This document shows, piece by piece, positions 1-12,035 of a DNA stretch of 64,000 nucleotides. The DNA is from Pristionchus mayeri (Eukaryota; Nematoda; Chromadorea; Rhabditida; Neodiplogasteridae). The stretch's first letter is position 1, and every line of letters begins with the position of its first letter. The notes under the pieces were generated by a model, which had not been told where the DNA came from, searched no databases, and saw nothing but the letters and a program-made list of their open reading frames with translations. The DNA is taken from positions 44,138,020 to 44,202,019 of the forward strand of contig BTRK01000006.1 in NCBI GenBank assembly GCA_036245805.1, read 5' to 3'. Made by a program: the position numbers and the translations under genes.

Positions 1-63
1 TCTTCCCTCACTAGAGAGCGTCTCTCCCCAAAATATTCCCCGATTCTTTCACCATCTACTTTC

Positions 64-182
64 GCTTACGACCATACCCCGTTGAGAACACGACATCCCG
101 TCCGATCTGTCAAGTTAAGCAACGGTGGGCCCAGTTAGTACTTGGATCGGAGACGGCTTGGGAATCCTGGGTGTTGTAAGCA
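64..182 (+). rRNA. 5S rRNA gene, copy 1
   Basis: First complete gene in the window and consensus. Structural RNA of the large ribosomal subunit, transcribed by RNA polymerase III. The ends pair (GCTTAC with GTAAGC, helix I), and the sequence closely follows nematode 5S. Class A spacer with one private change at 54. Confidence 0.97.
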
Positions 183-468
183 TTTTGCTCTTTTGCAGAT
201 CTCGCCTATGGATTCTTCTGGTCGTCCAATGAAGTAGATGATGTTTTGCATATTTTTTTCAGTCCTCGAGAAGCTTCGGTGCGTACTCAGATCGTAGCGG
301 CAACTGGAAACATCCGAGAATGACGCTTGTTCATTCTTCTCCTTCCAAATTGCGCCCCTTCATCTATCAGAGTCCCTCTCGTTCTCAATGTGATCTCTGA
401 TCTCGGGAAAGATCGGAAAGTGACCCATCAGACACCTTTTCTTCCCTCACTAGAGAGCGTCTCTCCCC

Positions 469-476
469 AAAATATT
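469..476 (+). promoter_or_regulatory. TATA-like box of 5S gene (example, copy 2)
   Basis: AAAATATT lies at -34 to -27 from the first base of 5S and is conserved in nearly every unit. TATA-like boxes near -30 help set the start of 5S transcription by RNA polymerase III in several eukaryotes. Its role here is inferred from position and conservation only. Confidence 0.45.
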
Positions 477-502
477 CCCCGATTCTTTCACCCTCTACTT
501 TC

Positions 503-621
503 GCTTACGACCATACCCCGTTGAGAACACGACATCCCGTCCGATCTGTCAAGTTAAGCAACGGTGGGCCCAGTTAGTACTTGGATCGGAGACGGCTTGG
601 GAATCCTGGGTGTTGTAAGCA
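503..621 (+). rRNA. 5S rRNA gene, copy 2
   Basis: Consensus; class A spacer. Used here as the example for promoter and terminator positions. Confidence 0.97.
552..599 (+). promoter_or_regulatory. 5S internal control region (example, copy 2)
   Basis: Bases about 50-97 of the gene span the A box (around AGTTAAGCAACGG), the intermediate element and the C box (around GGATCGGAGACGG). In eukaryotic 5S genes this region binds TFIIIA and then TFIIIC and TFIIIB. The A59G variant found in many copies of the 18-30 kb block falls inside it. Confidence 0.7.
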
Positions 622-633
622 TTTTGCTCTTTT
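622..633 (+). terminator. RNA polymerase III T-run terminators (example, copy 2)
   Basis: Two T4 runs (622-625 and 630-633) follow the gene immediately. A third run of seven T lies about 70 bp further on. The pair is present after every + strand copy except copy 130, where an inversion breakpoint removed it. Confidence 0.8.
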
Positions 634-941
634 GCAGATCTCGCCTATGGATTCTTCTGGTCGTCCAATGAAGTAGATGATGTTTTGCATATTTTTTTCA
701 GTCCTCGAGAAGCTTCGGTGCCTACTCAGATCGTAGCGGCAACTGGAAACATCCGAGAATGACGCTTGTTCATTCTTCTCCTTCCAAATTGCGCCCCTTC
801 ATCTATCAGAGTCCCTCTCGTTCTCAATGTGATCTCTGATCTCGGGAAAGATCGGAAAGTGACCCATCAGACACCTTTTCTTCCCTCACTAGAGAGCGTC
901 TCTCCCCAAAATATTCCCCGATTCTTTCACCCTCTACTTTC
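622..941. other. 5S intergenic spacer (example unit)
   Basis: The spacer shows no conserved protein or RNA gene. It holds the T-run terminators, a fixed CTCGAG/GAAGCTTC palindromic stretch, a 7-bp-arm hairpin (AGAATGA / TCATTCT), and the upstream TATA-like box. A 65-codon open frame opens from TTG in each spacer and runs into the next 5S gene; it has no ATG and is not a credible protein. There is no spliced-leader-like sequence on either strand. Confidence 0.8.
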
Positions 942-1060
942 GCTTACGACCATACCCCGTTGAGAACACGACATCCCGTCCGATCTGTCAAGTTAAGCAA
1001 CGGTGGGCCCAGTTAGTACTTGGATCGGAGACGGCTTGGGAATCCTGGGTGTTGTAAGCA
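942..1060 (+). rRNA. 5S rRNA gene, copy 3
   Basis: Consensus; class A. Confidence 0.96.
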
Positions 1061-1380
1061 TTTTGCTCTTTTGCAGATCTCGCCTATGGATTCTTCTGGT
1101 CGTCGAATGAAGTAGATGATGTTTTGCATATTTTTTTCAGTCCTCGAGAAGCTTCGGTGCGTACTCAGATCGTAGCGGCAACTGGAAACATCCGAGAATG
1201 ACGCTTGTTCATTCTTCTCCTTCCAAATTGCGCCCCTTCATCTATCAGAGTCCCTCTCGTTCTCAATGTGATCTCTGATCTCGGGAAAGATCGGAAAGTC
1301 ACCCATCAGACACCTTTTCTTCCCTCACTAGAGAGCGTCTCTCCCCAAAATATTCCCCGATTCTTTCACCCTCTACTTTC

Positions 1381-1499
1381 GCTTACGACCATACCCCGTT
1401 GAGAACACGACATCCCGTCCGATCTGTCAAGTTAAGCAACGGTGGGCCCAGTTAGTACTTGGATCGGAGACGGCTTGGGAATCCTGGGTGTTGTAAGCA
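1381..1499 (+). rRNA. 5S rRNA gene, copy 4
   Basis: Consensus; class A, with AAGTCACCC in place of AAGTGACCC in the spacer. Confidence 0.96.
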
Positions 1500-1819
1500 T
1501 TTTGCTCTTTTGCAGATCTCGCCTATGGATTCTTCTGGTCGTCCAATGAAGTAGATGATGTTTTGCATATTTTTTTCAGTCCTCGAGAAGCTTCGGTGCC
1601 TACTCAGATCGTAGCGGCAACTGGAAACATCCGAGAATGACGCTTGTTCATTCTTCTCCTTCCAAATTGCGCCCCTTCATCTATCAGAGTCCCTCTCGTT
1701 CTCAATGTGATCTCTGATCTCGGGAAAGATCGGAAAGTGACCCATCAGACACCTTTTCTTCCCTCACTAGAGAGCGTCTCTCCCCAAAATATTCCCCGAT
1801 TCTTTCACCCTCTACTTTC

Positions 1820-1938
1820 GCTTACGACCATACCCCGTTGAGAACACGACATCCCGTCCGATCTGTCAAGTTAAGCAACGGTGGGCCCAGTTAGTACTTG
1901 GATCGGAGACGGCTTGGGAATCCTGGGTGTTGTAAGCA
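1820..1938 (+). rRNA. 5S rRNA gene, copy 5
   Basis: Consensus; class A. Confidence 0.96.
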
Positions 1939-2258
1939 TTTTGCTCTTTTGCAGATCTCGCCTATGGATTCTTCTGGTCGTCGAATGAAGTAGATGATGT
2001 TTTGCATATTTTTTTCAGTCCTCGAGAAGCTTCGGTGCGTACTCAGATCGTAGCGGCAACTGGAAACATCCGAGAATGACGCTTGTTCATTCTTCTCCTT
2101 CCAAATTGCGCCCCTTCATCTATCAGAGTCCCTCTCGTTCTCAATGTGATCTCTGATCTCGGGAAAGATCGGAAAGTCACCCATCAGACACCTTTTCTTC
2201 CCTCACTAGAGAGCGTCTCTCCCCAAAATATTCCCCGATTCTTTCACCCTCTACTTTC

Positions 2259-2377
2259 GCTTACGACCATACCCCGTTGAGAACACGACATCCCGTCCGA
2301 TCTGTCAAGTTAAGCAACGGTGGGCCCAGTTAGTACTTGGATCGGAGACGGCTTGGGAATCCTGGGTGTTGTAAGCA
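2259..2377 (+). rRNA. 5S rRNA gene, copy 6
   Basis: Consensus; class A with the AAGTCACCC spacer variant. Confidence 0.96.
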
Positions 2378-2697
2378 TTTTGCTCTTTTGCAGATCTCGC
2401 CTATGGATTCTTCTGGTCGTCGAATGAAGTAGATGATGTTTTGCATATTTTTTTCAGTCCTCGAGAAGCTTCGGTGCGTACTCAGATCGTAGCGGCAACT
2501 GGAAACATCCGAGAATGACGCTTGTTCATTCTTCTCCTTCCAAATTGCGCCCCTTCATCTATCAGAGTCCCTCTCGTTCTCAATGTGATCTCTGATCTCG
2601 GGAAAGATCGGAAAGTCACCCATCAGACACCTTTTCTTCCCTCACTAGAGAGCGTCTCTCCCCAAAATATTCCCCGATTCTTTCACCCTCTACTTTC

Positions 2698-2816
2698 GCT
2701 TACGACCATACCCCGTTGAGAACACGACATCCCGTCCGATCTGTCAAGTTAAGCAACGGTGGGCCCAGTTAGTACTTGGATCGGAGACGGCTTGGGAATC
2801 CTGGGTGTTGTAAGCA
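2698..2816 (+). rRNA. 5S rRNA gene, copy 7
   Basis: Consensus; class A with the AAGTCACCC spacer variant. Confidence 0.96.
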
Positions 2817-3136
2817 TTTTGCTCTTTTGCAGATCTCGCCTATGGATTCTTCTGGTCGTCCAATGAAGTAGATGATGTTTTGCATATTTTTTTCAGTCCT
2901 CGAGAAGCTTCGGTGCGTACTCAGATCGTAGCGGCAACTGGAAACATCCGAGAATGACGCTTGTTCATTCTTCTCCTTCCAAATTGCGCCCCTTCATCTA
3001 TCAGAGTCCCTCTCGTTCTCAATGTGATCTCTGATCTCGGGAAAGATCGGAAAGTGACCCATCAGACACCTTTTCTTCCCTCACTAGAGAGCGTCTCTCC
3101 CCAAAATATTCCCCGATTCTTTCACCCTCTACTTTC

Positions 3137-3255
3137 GCTTACGACCATACCCCGTTGAGAACACGACATCCCGTCCGATCTGTCAAGTTAAGCAACGGTG
3201 GGCCCAGTTAGTACTTGGATCGGAGACGGCTTGGGAATCCTGGGTGTTGTAAGCA
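3137..3255 (+). rRNA. 5S rRNA gene, copy 8
   Basis: Consensus; class A. Confidence 0.96.
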
Positions 3256-3575
3256 TTTTGCTCTTTTGCAGATCTCGCCTATGGATTCTTCTGGTCGTCG
3301 AATGAAGTAGATGATGTTTTGCATATTTTTTTCAGTCCTCGAGAAGCTTCGGTGCGTACTCAGATCGTAGCGGCAACTGGAAACATCCGAGAATGACGCT
3401 TGTTCATTCTTCTCCTTCCAAATTGCGCCCCTTCATCTATCAGAGTCCCTCTCGTTCTCAATGTGATCTCTGATCTCGGGAAAGATCGGAAAGTGACCCA
3501 TCAGACACCTTTTCTTCCCTCACTAGAGAGCGTCTCTCCCCAAAATATTCCCCGATTCTTTCACCCTCTACTTTC

Positions 3576-3694
3576 GCTTACGACCATACCCCGTTGAGAA
3601 CACGACATCCCGTCCGATCTGTCAAGTTAAGCAACGGTGGGCCCAGTTAGTACTTGGATCGGAGACGGCTTGGGAATCCTGGGTGTTGTAAGCA
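3576..3694 (+). rRNA. 5S rRNA gene, copy 9
   Basis: Consensus; class A. Confidence 0.96.
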
Positions 3695-4014
3695 TTTTGC
3701 TCTTTTGCAGATCTCGCCTATGGATTCTTCTGGTCGTCCAATGAAGTAGATGATGTTTTGCATATTTTTTTCAGTCCTCGAGAAGCTTCGGTGCGTACTC
3801 AGATCGTAGCGGCAACTGGAAACATCCGAGAATGACGCTTGTTCATTCTTCTCCTTCCAAATTGCGCCCCTTCATCTATCAGAGTCCCTCTCGTTCTCAA
3901 TGTGATCTCTGATCTCGGGAAAGATCGGAAAGTGACCCATCAGACACCTTTTCTTCCCTCACTAGAGAGCGTCTCTCCCCAAAATATTCCCCGATTCTTT
4001 CACCCTCTACTTTC

Positions 4015-4133
4015 GCTTACGACCATACCCCGTTGAGAACACGACATCCCGTCCGATCTGTCAAGTTAAGCAACGGTGGGCCCAGTTAGTACTTGGATCG
4101 GAGACGGCTTGGGAATCCTGGGTGTTGTAAGCA
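4015..4133 (+). rRNA. 5S rRNA gene, copy 10
   Basis: Consensus; class A. Confidence 0.96.
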
Positions 4134-4453
4134 TTTTGCTCTTTTGCAGATCTCGCCTATGGATTCTTCTGGTCGTCGAATGAAGTAGATGATGTTTTGC
4201 ATATTTTTTTCAGTCCTCGAGAAGCTTCGGTGCGTACTCAGATCGTAGCGGCAACTGGAAACATCCGAGAATGACGCTTGTTCATTCTTCTCCTTCCAAA
4301 TTGCGCCCCTTCATCTATCAGAGTCCCTCTCGTTCTCAATGTGATCTCTGATCTCGGGAAAGATCGGAAAGTGACCCATCAGACACCTTTTCTTCCCTCA
4401 CTAGAGAGCGTCTCTCCCCAAAATATTCCCCGATTCTTTCACCCTCTACTTTC

Positions 4454-4572
4454 GCTTACGACCATACCCCGTTGAGAACACGACATCCCGTCCGATCTGT
4501 CAAGTTAAGCAACGGTGGGCCCAGTTAGTACTTGGATCGGAGACGGCTTGGGAATCCTGGGTGTTGTAAGCA
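4454..4572 (+). rRNA. 5S rRNA gene, copy 11
   Basis: Consensus; class A. Confidence 0.96.
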
Positions 4573-4892
4573 TTTTGCTCTTTTGCAGATCTCGCCTATG
4601 GATTCTTCTGGTCGTCCAATGAAGTAGATGATGTTTTGCATATTTTTTTCAGTCCTCGAGAAGCTTCGGTGCGTACTCAGATCGTAGCGGCAACTGGAAA
4701 CATCCGAGAATGACGCTTGTTCATTCTTCTCCTTCCAAATTGCGCCCCTTCATCTATCAGAGTCCCTCTCGTTCTCAATGTGATCTCTGATCTCGGGAAA
4801 GATCGGAAAGTGACCCATCAGACACCTTTTCTTCCCTCACTAGAGAGCGTCTCTCCCCAAAATATTCCCCGATTCTTTCACCCTCTACTTTC

Positions 4893-5011
4893 GCTTACGA
4901 CCATACCCCGTTGAGAACACGACATCCCGTCCGATCTGTCAAGTTAAGCAACGGTGGGCCCAGTTAGTACTTGGATCGGAGACGGCTTGGGAATCCTGGG
5001 TGTTGTAAGCA
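4893..5011 (+). rRNA. 5S rRNA gene, copy 12
   Basis: Consensus; class A. Confidence 0.96.
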
Positions 5012-5331
5012 TTTTGCTCTTTTGCAGATCTCGCCTATGGATTCTTCTGGTCGTCCAATGAAGTAGATGATGTTTTGCATATTTTTTTCAGTCCTCGAGA
5101 AGCTTCGGTGCGTACTCAGATCGTAGCGGCAACTGGAAACATCCGAGAATGACGCTTGTTCATTCTTCTCCTTCCAAATTGCGCCCCTTCATCTATCAGA
5201 GTCCCTCTCGTTCTCAATGTGATCTCTGATCTCGGGAAAGATCGGAAAGTGACCCATCAGACACCTTTTCTTCCCTCACTAGAGAGCGTCTCTCCCCAAA
5301 ATATTCCCCGATTCTTTCACCCTCTACTTTC

Positions 5332-5450
5332 GCTTACGACCATACCCCGTTGAGAACACGACATCCCGTCCGATCTGTCAAGTTAAGCAACGGTGGGCCC
5401 AGTTAGTACTTGGATCGGAGACGGCTTGGGAATCCTGGGTGTTGTAAGCA
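5332..5450 (+). rRNA. 5S rRNA gene, copy 13
   Basis: Consensus; class A. The following spacer has GTGCCTAC for GTGCGTAC. Confidence 0.96.
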
Positions 5451-5770
5451 TTTTGCTCTTTTGCAGATCTCGCCTATGGATTCTTCTGGTCGTCCAATGA
5501 AGTAGATGATGTTTTGCATATTTTTTTCAGTCCTCGAGAAGCTTCGGTGCCTACTCAGATCGTAGCGGCAACTGGAAACATCCGAGAATGACGCTTGTTC
5601 ATTCTTCTCCTTCCAAATTGCGCCCCTTCATCTATCAGAGTCCCTCTCGTTCTCAATGTGATCTCTGATCTCGGGAAAGATCGGAAAGTGACCCATCAGA
5701 CACCTTTTCTTCCCTCACTAGAGAGCGTCTCTCCCCAAAATATTCCCCGATTCTTTCACCCTCTACTTTC

Positions 5771-5889
5771 GCTTACGACCATACCCCGTTGAGAACACGA
5801 CATCCCGTCCGATCTGTCAAGTTAAGCAACGGTGGGCCCAGTTAGTACTTGGATCGGAGACGGCTTGGGAATCCTGGGTGTTGTAAGCA
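5771..5889 (+). rRNA. 5S rRNA gene, copy 14
   Basis: Consensus; class A. The following spacer has GTGCCTAC for GTGCGTAC. Confidence 0.96.
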
Positions 5890-6209
5890 TTTTGCTCTTT
5901 TGCAGATCTCGCCTATGGATTCTTCTGGTCGTCCAATGAAGTAGATGATGTTTTGCATATTTTTTTCAGTCCTCGAGAAGCTTCGGTGCCTACTCAGATC
6001 GTAGCGGCAACTGGAAACATCCGAGAATGACGCTTGTTCATTCTTCTCCTTCCAAATTGCGCCCCTTCATCTATCAGAGTCCCTCTCGTTCTCAATGTGA
6101 TCTCTGATCTCGGGAAAGATCGGAAAGTGACCCATCAGACACCTTTTCTTCCCTCACTAGAGAGCGTCTCTCCCCAAAATATTCCCCGATTCTTTCACCC
6201 TCTACTTTC

Positions 6210-6328
6210 GCTTACGACCATACCCCGTTGAGAACACGACATCCCGTCCGATCTGTCAAGTTAAGCAACGGTGGGCCCAGTTAGTACTTGGATCGGAGAC
6301 GGCTTGGGAATCCTGGGTGTTGTAAGCA
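6210..6328 (+). rRNA. 5S rRNA gene, copy 15
   Basis: Consensus; class A. Confidence 0.96.
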
Positions 6329-6648
6329 TTTTGCTCTTTTGCAGATCTCGCCTATGGATTCTTCTGGTCGTCGAATGAAGTAGATGATGTTTTGCATATT
6401 TTTTTCAGTCCTCGAGAAGCTTCGGTGCGTACTCAGATCGTAGCGGCAACTGGAAACATCCGAGAATGACGCTTGTTCATTCTTCTCCTTCCAAATTGCG
6501 CCCCTTCATCTATCAGAGTCCCTCTCGTTCTCAATGTGATCTCTGATCTCGGGAAAGATCGGAAAGTGACCCATCAGACACCTTTTCTTCCCTCACTAGA
6601 GAGCGTCTCTCCCCAAAATATTCCCCGATTCTTTCACCCTCTACTTTC

Positions 6649-6767
6649 GCTTACGACCATACCCCGTTGAGAACACGACATCCCGTCCGATCTGTCAAGT
6701 TAAGCAACGGTGGGCCCAGTTAGTACTTGGATCGGAGACGGCTTGGGAATCCTGGGTGTTGTAAGCA
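6649..6767 (+). rRNA. 5S rRNA gene, copy 16
   Basis: Consensus; class A. Confidence 0.96.
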
Positions 6768-7087
6768 TTTTGCTCTTTTGCAGATCTCGCCTATGGATTC
6801 TTCTGGTCGTCCAATGAAGTAGATGATGTTTTGCATATTTTTTTCAGTCCTCGAGAAGCTTCGGTGCGTACTCAGATCGTAGCGGCAACTGGAAACATCC
6901 GAGAATGACGCTTGTTCATTCTTCTCCTTCCAAATTGCGCCCCTTCATCTATCAGAGTCCCTCTCGTTCTCAATGTGATCTCTGATCTCGGGAAAGATCG
7001 GAAAGTGACCCATCAGACACCTTTTCTTCCCTCACTAGAGAGCGTCTCTCCCCAAAATATTCCCCGATTCTTTCACCCTCTACTTTC

Positions 7088-7206
7088 GCTTACGACCATA
7101 CCCCGTTGAGAACACGACATCCCGTCCGATCTGTCAAGTTAAGCAACGGTGGGCCCAGTTAGTACTTGGATCGGAGACGGCTTGGGAATCCTGGGTGTTG
7201 TAAGCA
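7088..7206 (+). rRNA. 5S rRNA gene, copy 17
   Basis: Consensus; class A. Confidence 0.96.
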
Positions 7207-7526
7207 TTTTGCTCTTTTGCAGATCTCGCCTATGGATTCTTCTGGTCGTCGAATGAAGTAGATGATGTTTTGCATATTTTTTTCAGTCCTCGAGAAGCTT
7301 CGGTGCGTACTCAGATCGTAGCGGCAACTGGAAACATCCGAGAATGACGCTTGTTCATTCTTCTCCTTCCAAATTGCGCCCCTTCATCTATCAGAGTCCC
7401 TCTCGTTCTCAATGTGATCTCTGATCTCGGGAAAGATCGGAAAGTGACCCATCAGACACCTTTTCTTCCCTCACTAGAGAGCGTCTCTCCCCAAAATATT
7501 CCCCGATTCTTTCACCCTCTACTTTC

Positions 7527-7645
7527 GCTTACGACCATACCCCGTTGAGAACACGACATCCCGTCCGATCTGTCAAGTTAAGCAACGGTGGGCCCAGTTA
7601 GTACTTGGATCGGAGACGGCTTGGGAATCCTGGGTGTTGTAAGCA
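7527..7645 (+). rRNA. 5S rRNA gene, copy 18
   Basis: Consensus; class A. Confidence 0.96.
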
Positions 7646-7965
7646 TTTTGCTCTTTTGCAGATCTCGCCTATGGATTCTTCTGGTCGTCGAATGAAGTAG
7701 ATGATGTTTTGCATATTTTTTTCAGTCCTCGAGAAGCTTCGGTGCGTACTCAGATCGTAGCGGCAACTGGAAACATCCGAGAATGACGCTTGTTCATTCT
7801 TCTCCTTCCAAATTGCGCCCCTTCATCTATCAGAGTCCCTCTCGTTCTCAATGTGATCTCTGATCTCGGGAAAGATCGGAAAGTGACCCATCAGACACCT
7901 TTTCTTCCCTCACTAGAGAGCGTCTCTCCCCAAAATATTCCCCGATTCTTTCACCCTCTACTTTC

Positions 7966-8084
7966 GCTTACGACCATACCCCGTTGAGAACACGACATCC
8001 CGTCCGATCTGTCAAGTTAAGCAACGGTGGGCCCAGTTAGTACTTGGATCGGAGACGGCTTGGGAATCCTGGGTGTTGTAAGCA
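7966..8084 (+). rRNA. 5S rRNA gene, copy 19
   Basis: Consensus; class A. Confidence 0.96.
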
Positions 8085-8404
8085 TTTTGCTCTTTTGCAG
8101 ATCTCGCCTATGGATTCTTCTGGTCGTCCAATGAAGTAGATGATGTTTTGCATATTTTTTTCAGTCCTCGAGAAGCTTCGGTGCGTACTCAGATCGTAGC
8201 GGCAACTGGAAACATCCGAGAATGACGCTTGTTCATTCTTCTCCTTCCAAATTGCGCCCCTTCATCTATCAGAGTCCCTCTCGTTCTCAATGTGATCTCT
8301 GATCTCGGGAAAGATCGGAAAGTGACCCATCAGACACCTTTTCTTCCCTCACTAGAGAGCGTCTCTCCCCAAAATATTCCCCGATTCTTTCACCCTCTAC
8401 TTTC

Positions 8405-8523
8405 GCTTACGACCATACCCCGTTGAGAACACGACATCCCGTCCGATCTGTCAAGTTAAGCAACGGTGGGCCCAGTTAGTACTTGGATCGGAGACGGCTT
8501 GGGAATCCTGGGTGTTGTAAGCA
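8405..8523 (+). rRNA. 5S rRNA gene, copy 20
   Basis: Consensus; class A. Confidence 0.96.
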
Positions 8524-8843
8524 TTTTGCTCTTTTGCAGATCTCGCCTATGGATTCTTCTGGTCGTCGAATGAAGTAGATGATGTTTTGCATATTTTTTT
8601 CAGTCCTCGAGAAGCTTCGGTGCGTACTCAGATCGTAGCGGCAACTGGAAACATCCGAGAATGACGCTTGTTCATTCTTCTCCTTCCAAATTGCGCCCCT
8701 TCATCTATCAGAGTCCCTCTCGTTCTCAATGTGATCTCTGATCTCGGGAAAGATCGGAAAGTGACCCATCAGACACCTTTTCTTCCCTCACTAGAGAGCG
8801 TCTCTCCCCAAAATATTCCCCGATTCTTTCACCCTCTACTTTC

Positions 8844-8962
8844 GCTTACGACCATACCCCGTTGAGAACACGACATCCCGTCCGATCTGTCAAGTTAAGC
8901 AACGGTGGGCCCAGTTAGTACTTGGATCGGAGACGGCTTGGGAATCCTGGGTGTTGTAAGCA
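8844..8962 (+). rRNA. 5S rRNA gene, copy 21
   Basis: Consensus; class A. Confidence 0.96.
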
Positions 8963-9282
8963 TTTTGCTCTTTTGCAGATCTCGCCTATGGATTCTTCTG
9001 GTCGTCCAATGAAGTAGATGATGTTTTGCATATTTTTTTCAGTCCTCGAGAAGCTTCGGTGCGTACTCAGATCGTAGCGGCAACTGGAAACATCCGAGAA
9101 TGACGCTTGTTCATTCTTCTCCTTCCAAATTGCGCCCCTTCATCTATCAGAGTCCCTCTCGTTCTCAATGTGATCTCTGATCTCGGGAAAGATCGGAAAG
9201 TGACCCATCAGACACCTTTTCTTCCCTCACTAGAGAGCGTCTCTCCCCAAAATATTCCCCGATTCTTTCACCCTCTACTTTC

Positions 9283-9401
9283 GCTTACGACCATACCCCG
9301 TTGAGAACACGACATCCCGTCCGATCTGTCAAGTTAAGCAACGGTGGGCCCAGTTAGTACTTGGATCGGAGACGGCTTGGGAATCCTGGGTGTTGTAAGC
9401 A
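9283..9401 (+). rRNA. 5S rRNA gene, copy 22
   Basis: Consensus; class A. Confidence 0.96.
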
Positions 9402-9721
9402 TTTTGCTCTTTTGCAGATCTCGCCTATGGATTCTTCTGGTCGTCGAATGAAGTAGATGATGTTTTGCATATTTTTTTCAGTCCTCGAGAAGCTTCGGTG
9501 CGTACTCAGATCGTAGCGGCAACTGGAAACATCCGAGAATGACGCTTGTTCATTCTTCTCCTTCCAAATTGCGCCCCTTCATCTATCAGAGTCCCTCTCG
9601 TTCTCAATGTGATCTCTGATCTCGGGAAAGATCGGAAAGTGACCCATCAGACACCTTTTCTTCCCTCACTAGAGAGCGTCTCTCCCCAAAATATTCCCCG
9701 ATTCTTTCACCCTCTACTTTC

Positions 9722-9840
9722 GCTTACGACCATACCCCGTTGAGAACACGACATCCCGTCCGATCTGTCAAGTTAAGCAACGGTGGGCCCAGTTAGTACT
9801 TGGATCGGAGACGGCTTGGGAATCCTGGGTGTTGTAAGCA
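9722..9840 (+). rRNA. 5S rRNA gene, copy 23
   Basis: Consensus; class A. Confidence 0.96.
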
Positions 9841-10160
9841 TTTTGCTCTTTTGCAGATCTCGCCTATGGATTCTTCTGGTCGTCCAATGAAGTAGATGAT
9901 GTTTTGCATATTTTTTTCAGTCCTCGAGAAGCTTCGGTGCGTACTCAGATCGTAGCGGCAACTGGAAACATCCGAGAATGACGCTTGTTCATTCTTCTCC
10001 TTCCAAATTGCGCCCCTTCATCTATCAGAGTCCCTCTCGTTCTCAATGTGATCTCTGATCTCGGGAAAGATCGGAAAGTGACCCATCAGACACCTTTTCT
10101 TCCCTCACTAGAGAGCGTCTCTCCCCAAAATATTCCCCGATTCTTTCACCCTCTACTTTC

Positions 10161-10279
10161 GCTTACGACCATACCCCGTTGAGAACACGACATCCCGTCC
10201 GATCTGTCAAGTTAAGCAACGGTGGGCCCAGTTAGTACTTGGATCGGAGACGGCTTGGGAATCCTGGGTGTTGTAAGCA
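10161..10279 (+). rRNA. 5S rRNA gene, copy 24
   Basis: Consensus; class A. Confidence 0.96.
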
Positions 10280-10599
10280 TTTTGCTCTTTTGCAGATCTC
10301 GCCTATGGATTCTTCTGGTCGTCCAATGAAGTAGATGATGTTTTGCATATTTTTTTCAGTCCTCGAGAAGCTTCGGTGCGTACTCAGATCGTAGCGGCAA
10401 CTGGAAACATCCGAGAATGACGCTTGTTCATTCTTCTCCTTCCAAATTGCGCCCCTTCATCTATCAGAGTCCCTCTCGTTCTCAATGTGATCTCTGATCT
10501 CGGGAAAGATCGGAAAGTGACCCATCAGACACCTTTTCTTCCCTCACTAGAGAGCGTCTCTCCCCAAAATATTCCCCGATTCTTTCACCCTCTACTTTC

Positions 10600-10718
10600 G
10601 CTTACGACCATACCCCGTTGAGAACACGACATCCCGTCCGATCTGTCAAGTTAAGCAACGGTGGGCCCAGTTAGTACTTGGATCGGAGACGGCTTGGGAA
10701 TCCTGGGTGTTGTAAGCA
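10600..10718 (+). rRNA. 5S rRNA gene, copy 25
   Basis: Consensus; class A. Confidence 0.96.
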
Positions 10719-11038
10719 TTTTGCTCTTTTGCAGATCTCGCCTATGGATTCTTCTGGTCGTCGAATGAAGTAGATGATGTTTTGCATATTTTTTTCAGTC
10801 CTCGAGAAGCTTCGGTGCGTACTCAGATCGTAGCGGCAACTGGAAACATCCGAGAATGACGCTTGTTCATTCTTCTCCTTCCAAATTGCGCCCCTTCATC
10901 TATCAGAGTCCCTCTCGTTCTCAATGTGATCTCTGATCTCGGGAAAGATCGGAAAGTGACCCATCAGACACCTTTTCTTCCCTCACTAGAGAGCGTCTCT
11001 CCCCAAAATATTCCCCGATTCTTTCACCCTCTACTTTC

Positions 11039-11157
11039 GCTTACGACCATACCCCGTTGAGAACACGACATCCCGTCCGATCTGTCAAGTTAAGCAACGG
11101 TGGGCCCAGTTAGTACTTGGATCGGAGACGGCTTGGGAATCCTGGGTGTTGTAAGCA
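11039..11157 (+). rRNA. 5S rRNA gene, copy 26
   Basis: Consensus; class A. Confidence 0.96.
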
Positions 11158-11477
11158 TTTTGCTCTTTTGCAGATCTCGCCTATGGATTCTTCTGGTCGT
11201 CGAATGAAGTAGATGATGTTTTGCATATTTTTTTCAGTCCTCGAGAAGCTTCGGTGCGTACTCAGATCGTAGCGGCAACTGGAAACATCCGAGAATGACG
11301 CTTGTTCATTCTTCTCCTTCCAAATTGCGCCCCTTCATCTATCAGAGTCCCTCTCGTTCTCAATGTGATCTCTGATCTCGGGAAAGATCGGAAAGTGACC
11401 CATCAGACACCTTTTCTTCCCTCACTAGAGAGCGTCTCTCCCCAAAATATTCCCCGATTCTTTCACCCTCTACTTTC

Positions 11478-11596
11478 GCTTACGACCATACCCCGTTGAG
11501 AACACGACATCCCGTCCGATCTGTCAAGTTAAGCAACGGTGGGCCCAGTTAGTACTTGGATCGGAGACGGCTTGGGAATCCTGGGTGTTGTAAGCA
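11478..11596 (+). rRNA. 5S rRNA gene, copy 27
   Basis: Consensus; class A. Confidence 0.96.
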
Positions 11597-11916
11597 TTTT
11601 GCTCTTTTGCAGATCTCGCCTATGGATTCTTCTGGTCGTCCAATGAAGTAGATGATGTTTTGCATATTTTTTTCAGTCCTCGAGAAGCTTCGGTGCGTAC
11701 TCAGATCGTAGCGGCAACTGGAAACATCCGAGAATGACGCTTGTTCATTCTTCTCCTTCCAAATTGCGCCCCTTCATCTATCAGAGTCCCTCTCGTTCTC
11801 AATGTGATCTCTGATCTCGGGAAAGATCGGAAAGTGACCCATCAGACACCTTTTCTTCCCTCACTAGAGAGCGTCTCTCCCCAAAATATTCCCCGATTCT
11901 TTCACCCTCTACTTTC

Positions 11917-12035
11917 GCTTACGACCATACCCCGTTGAGAACACGACATCCCGTCCGATCTGTCAAGTTAAGCAACGGTGGGCCCAGTTAGTACTTGGAT
12001 CGGAGACGGCTTGGGAATCCTGGGTGTTGTAAGCA
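11917..12035 (+). rRNA. 5S rRNA gene, copy 28
   Basis: Consensus; class A. Confidence 0.96.

Noticed and set aside
327..524. A 65-codon open frame repeated in every unit
   Set aside because: It starts at TTG, runs from spacer into the 5S gene, and exists only because the unit is repeated. No ATG, no family match, and the frame is changed freely by indels.
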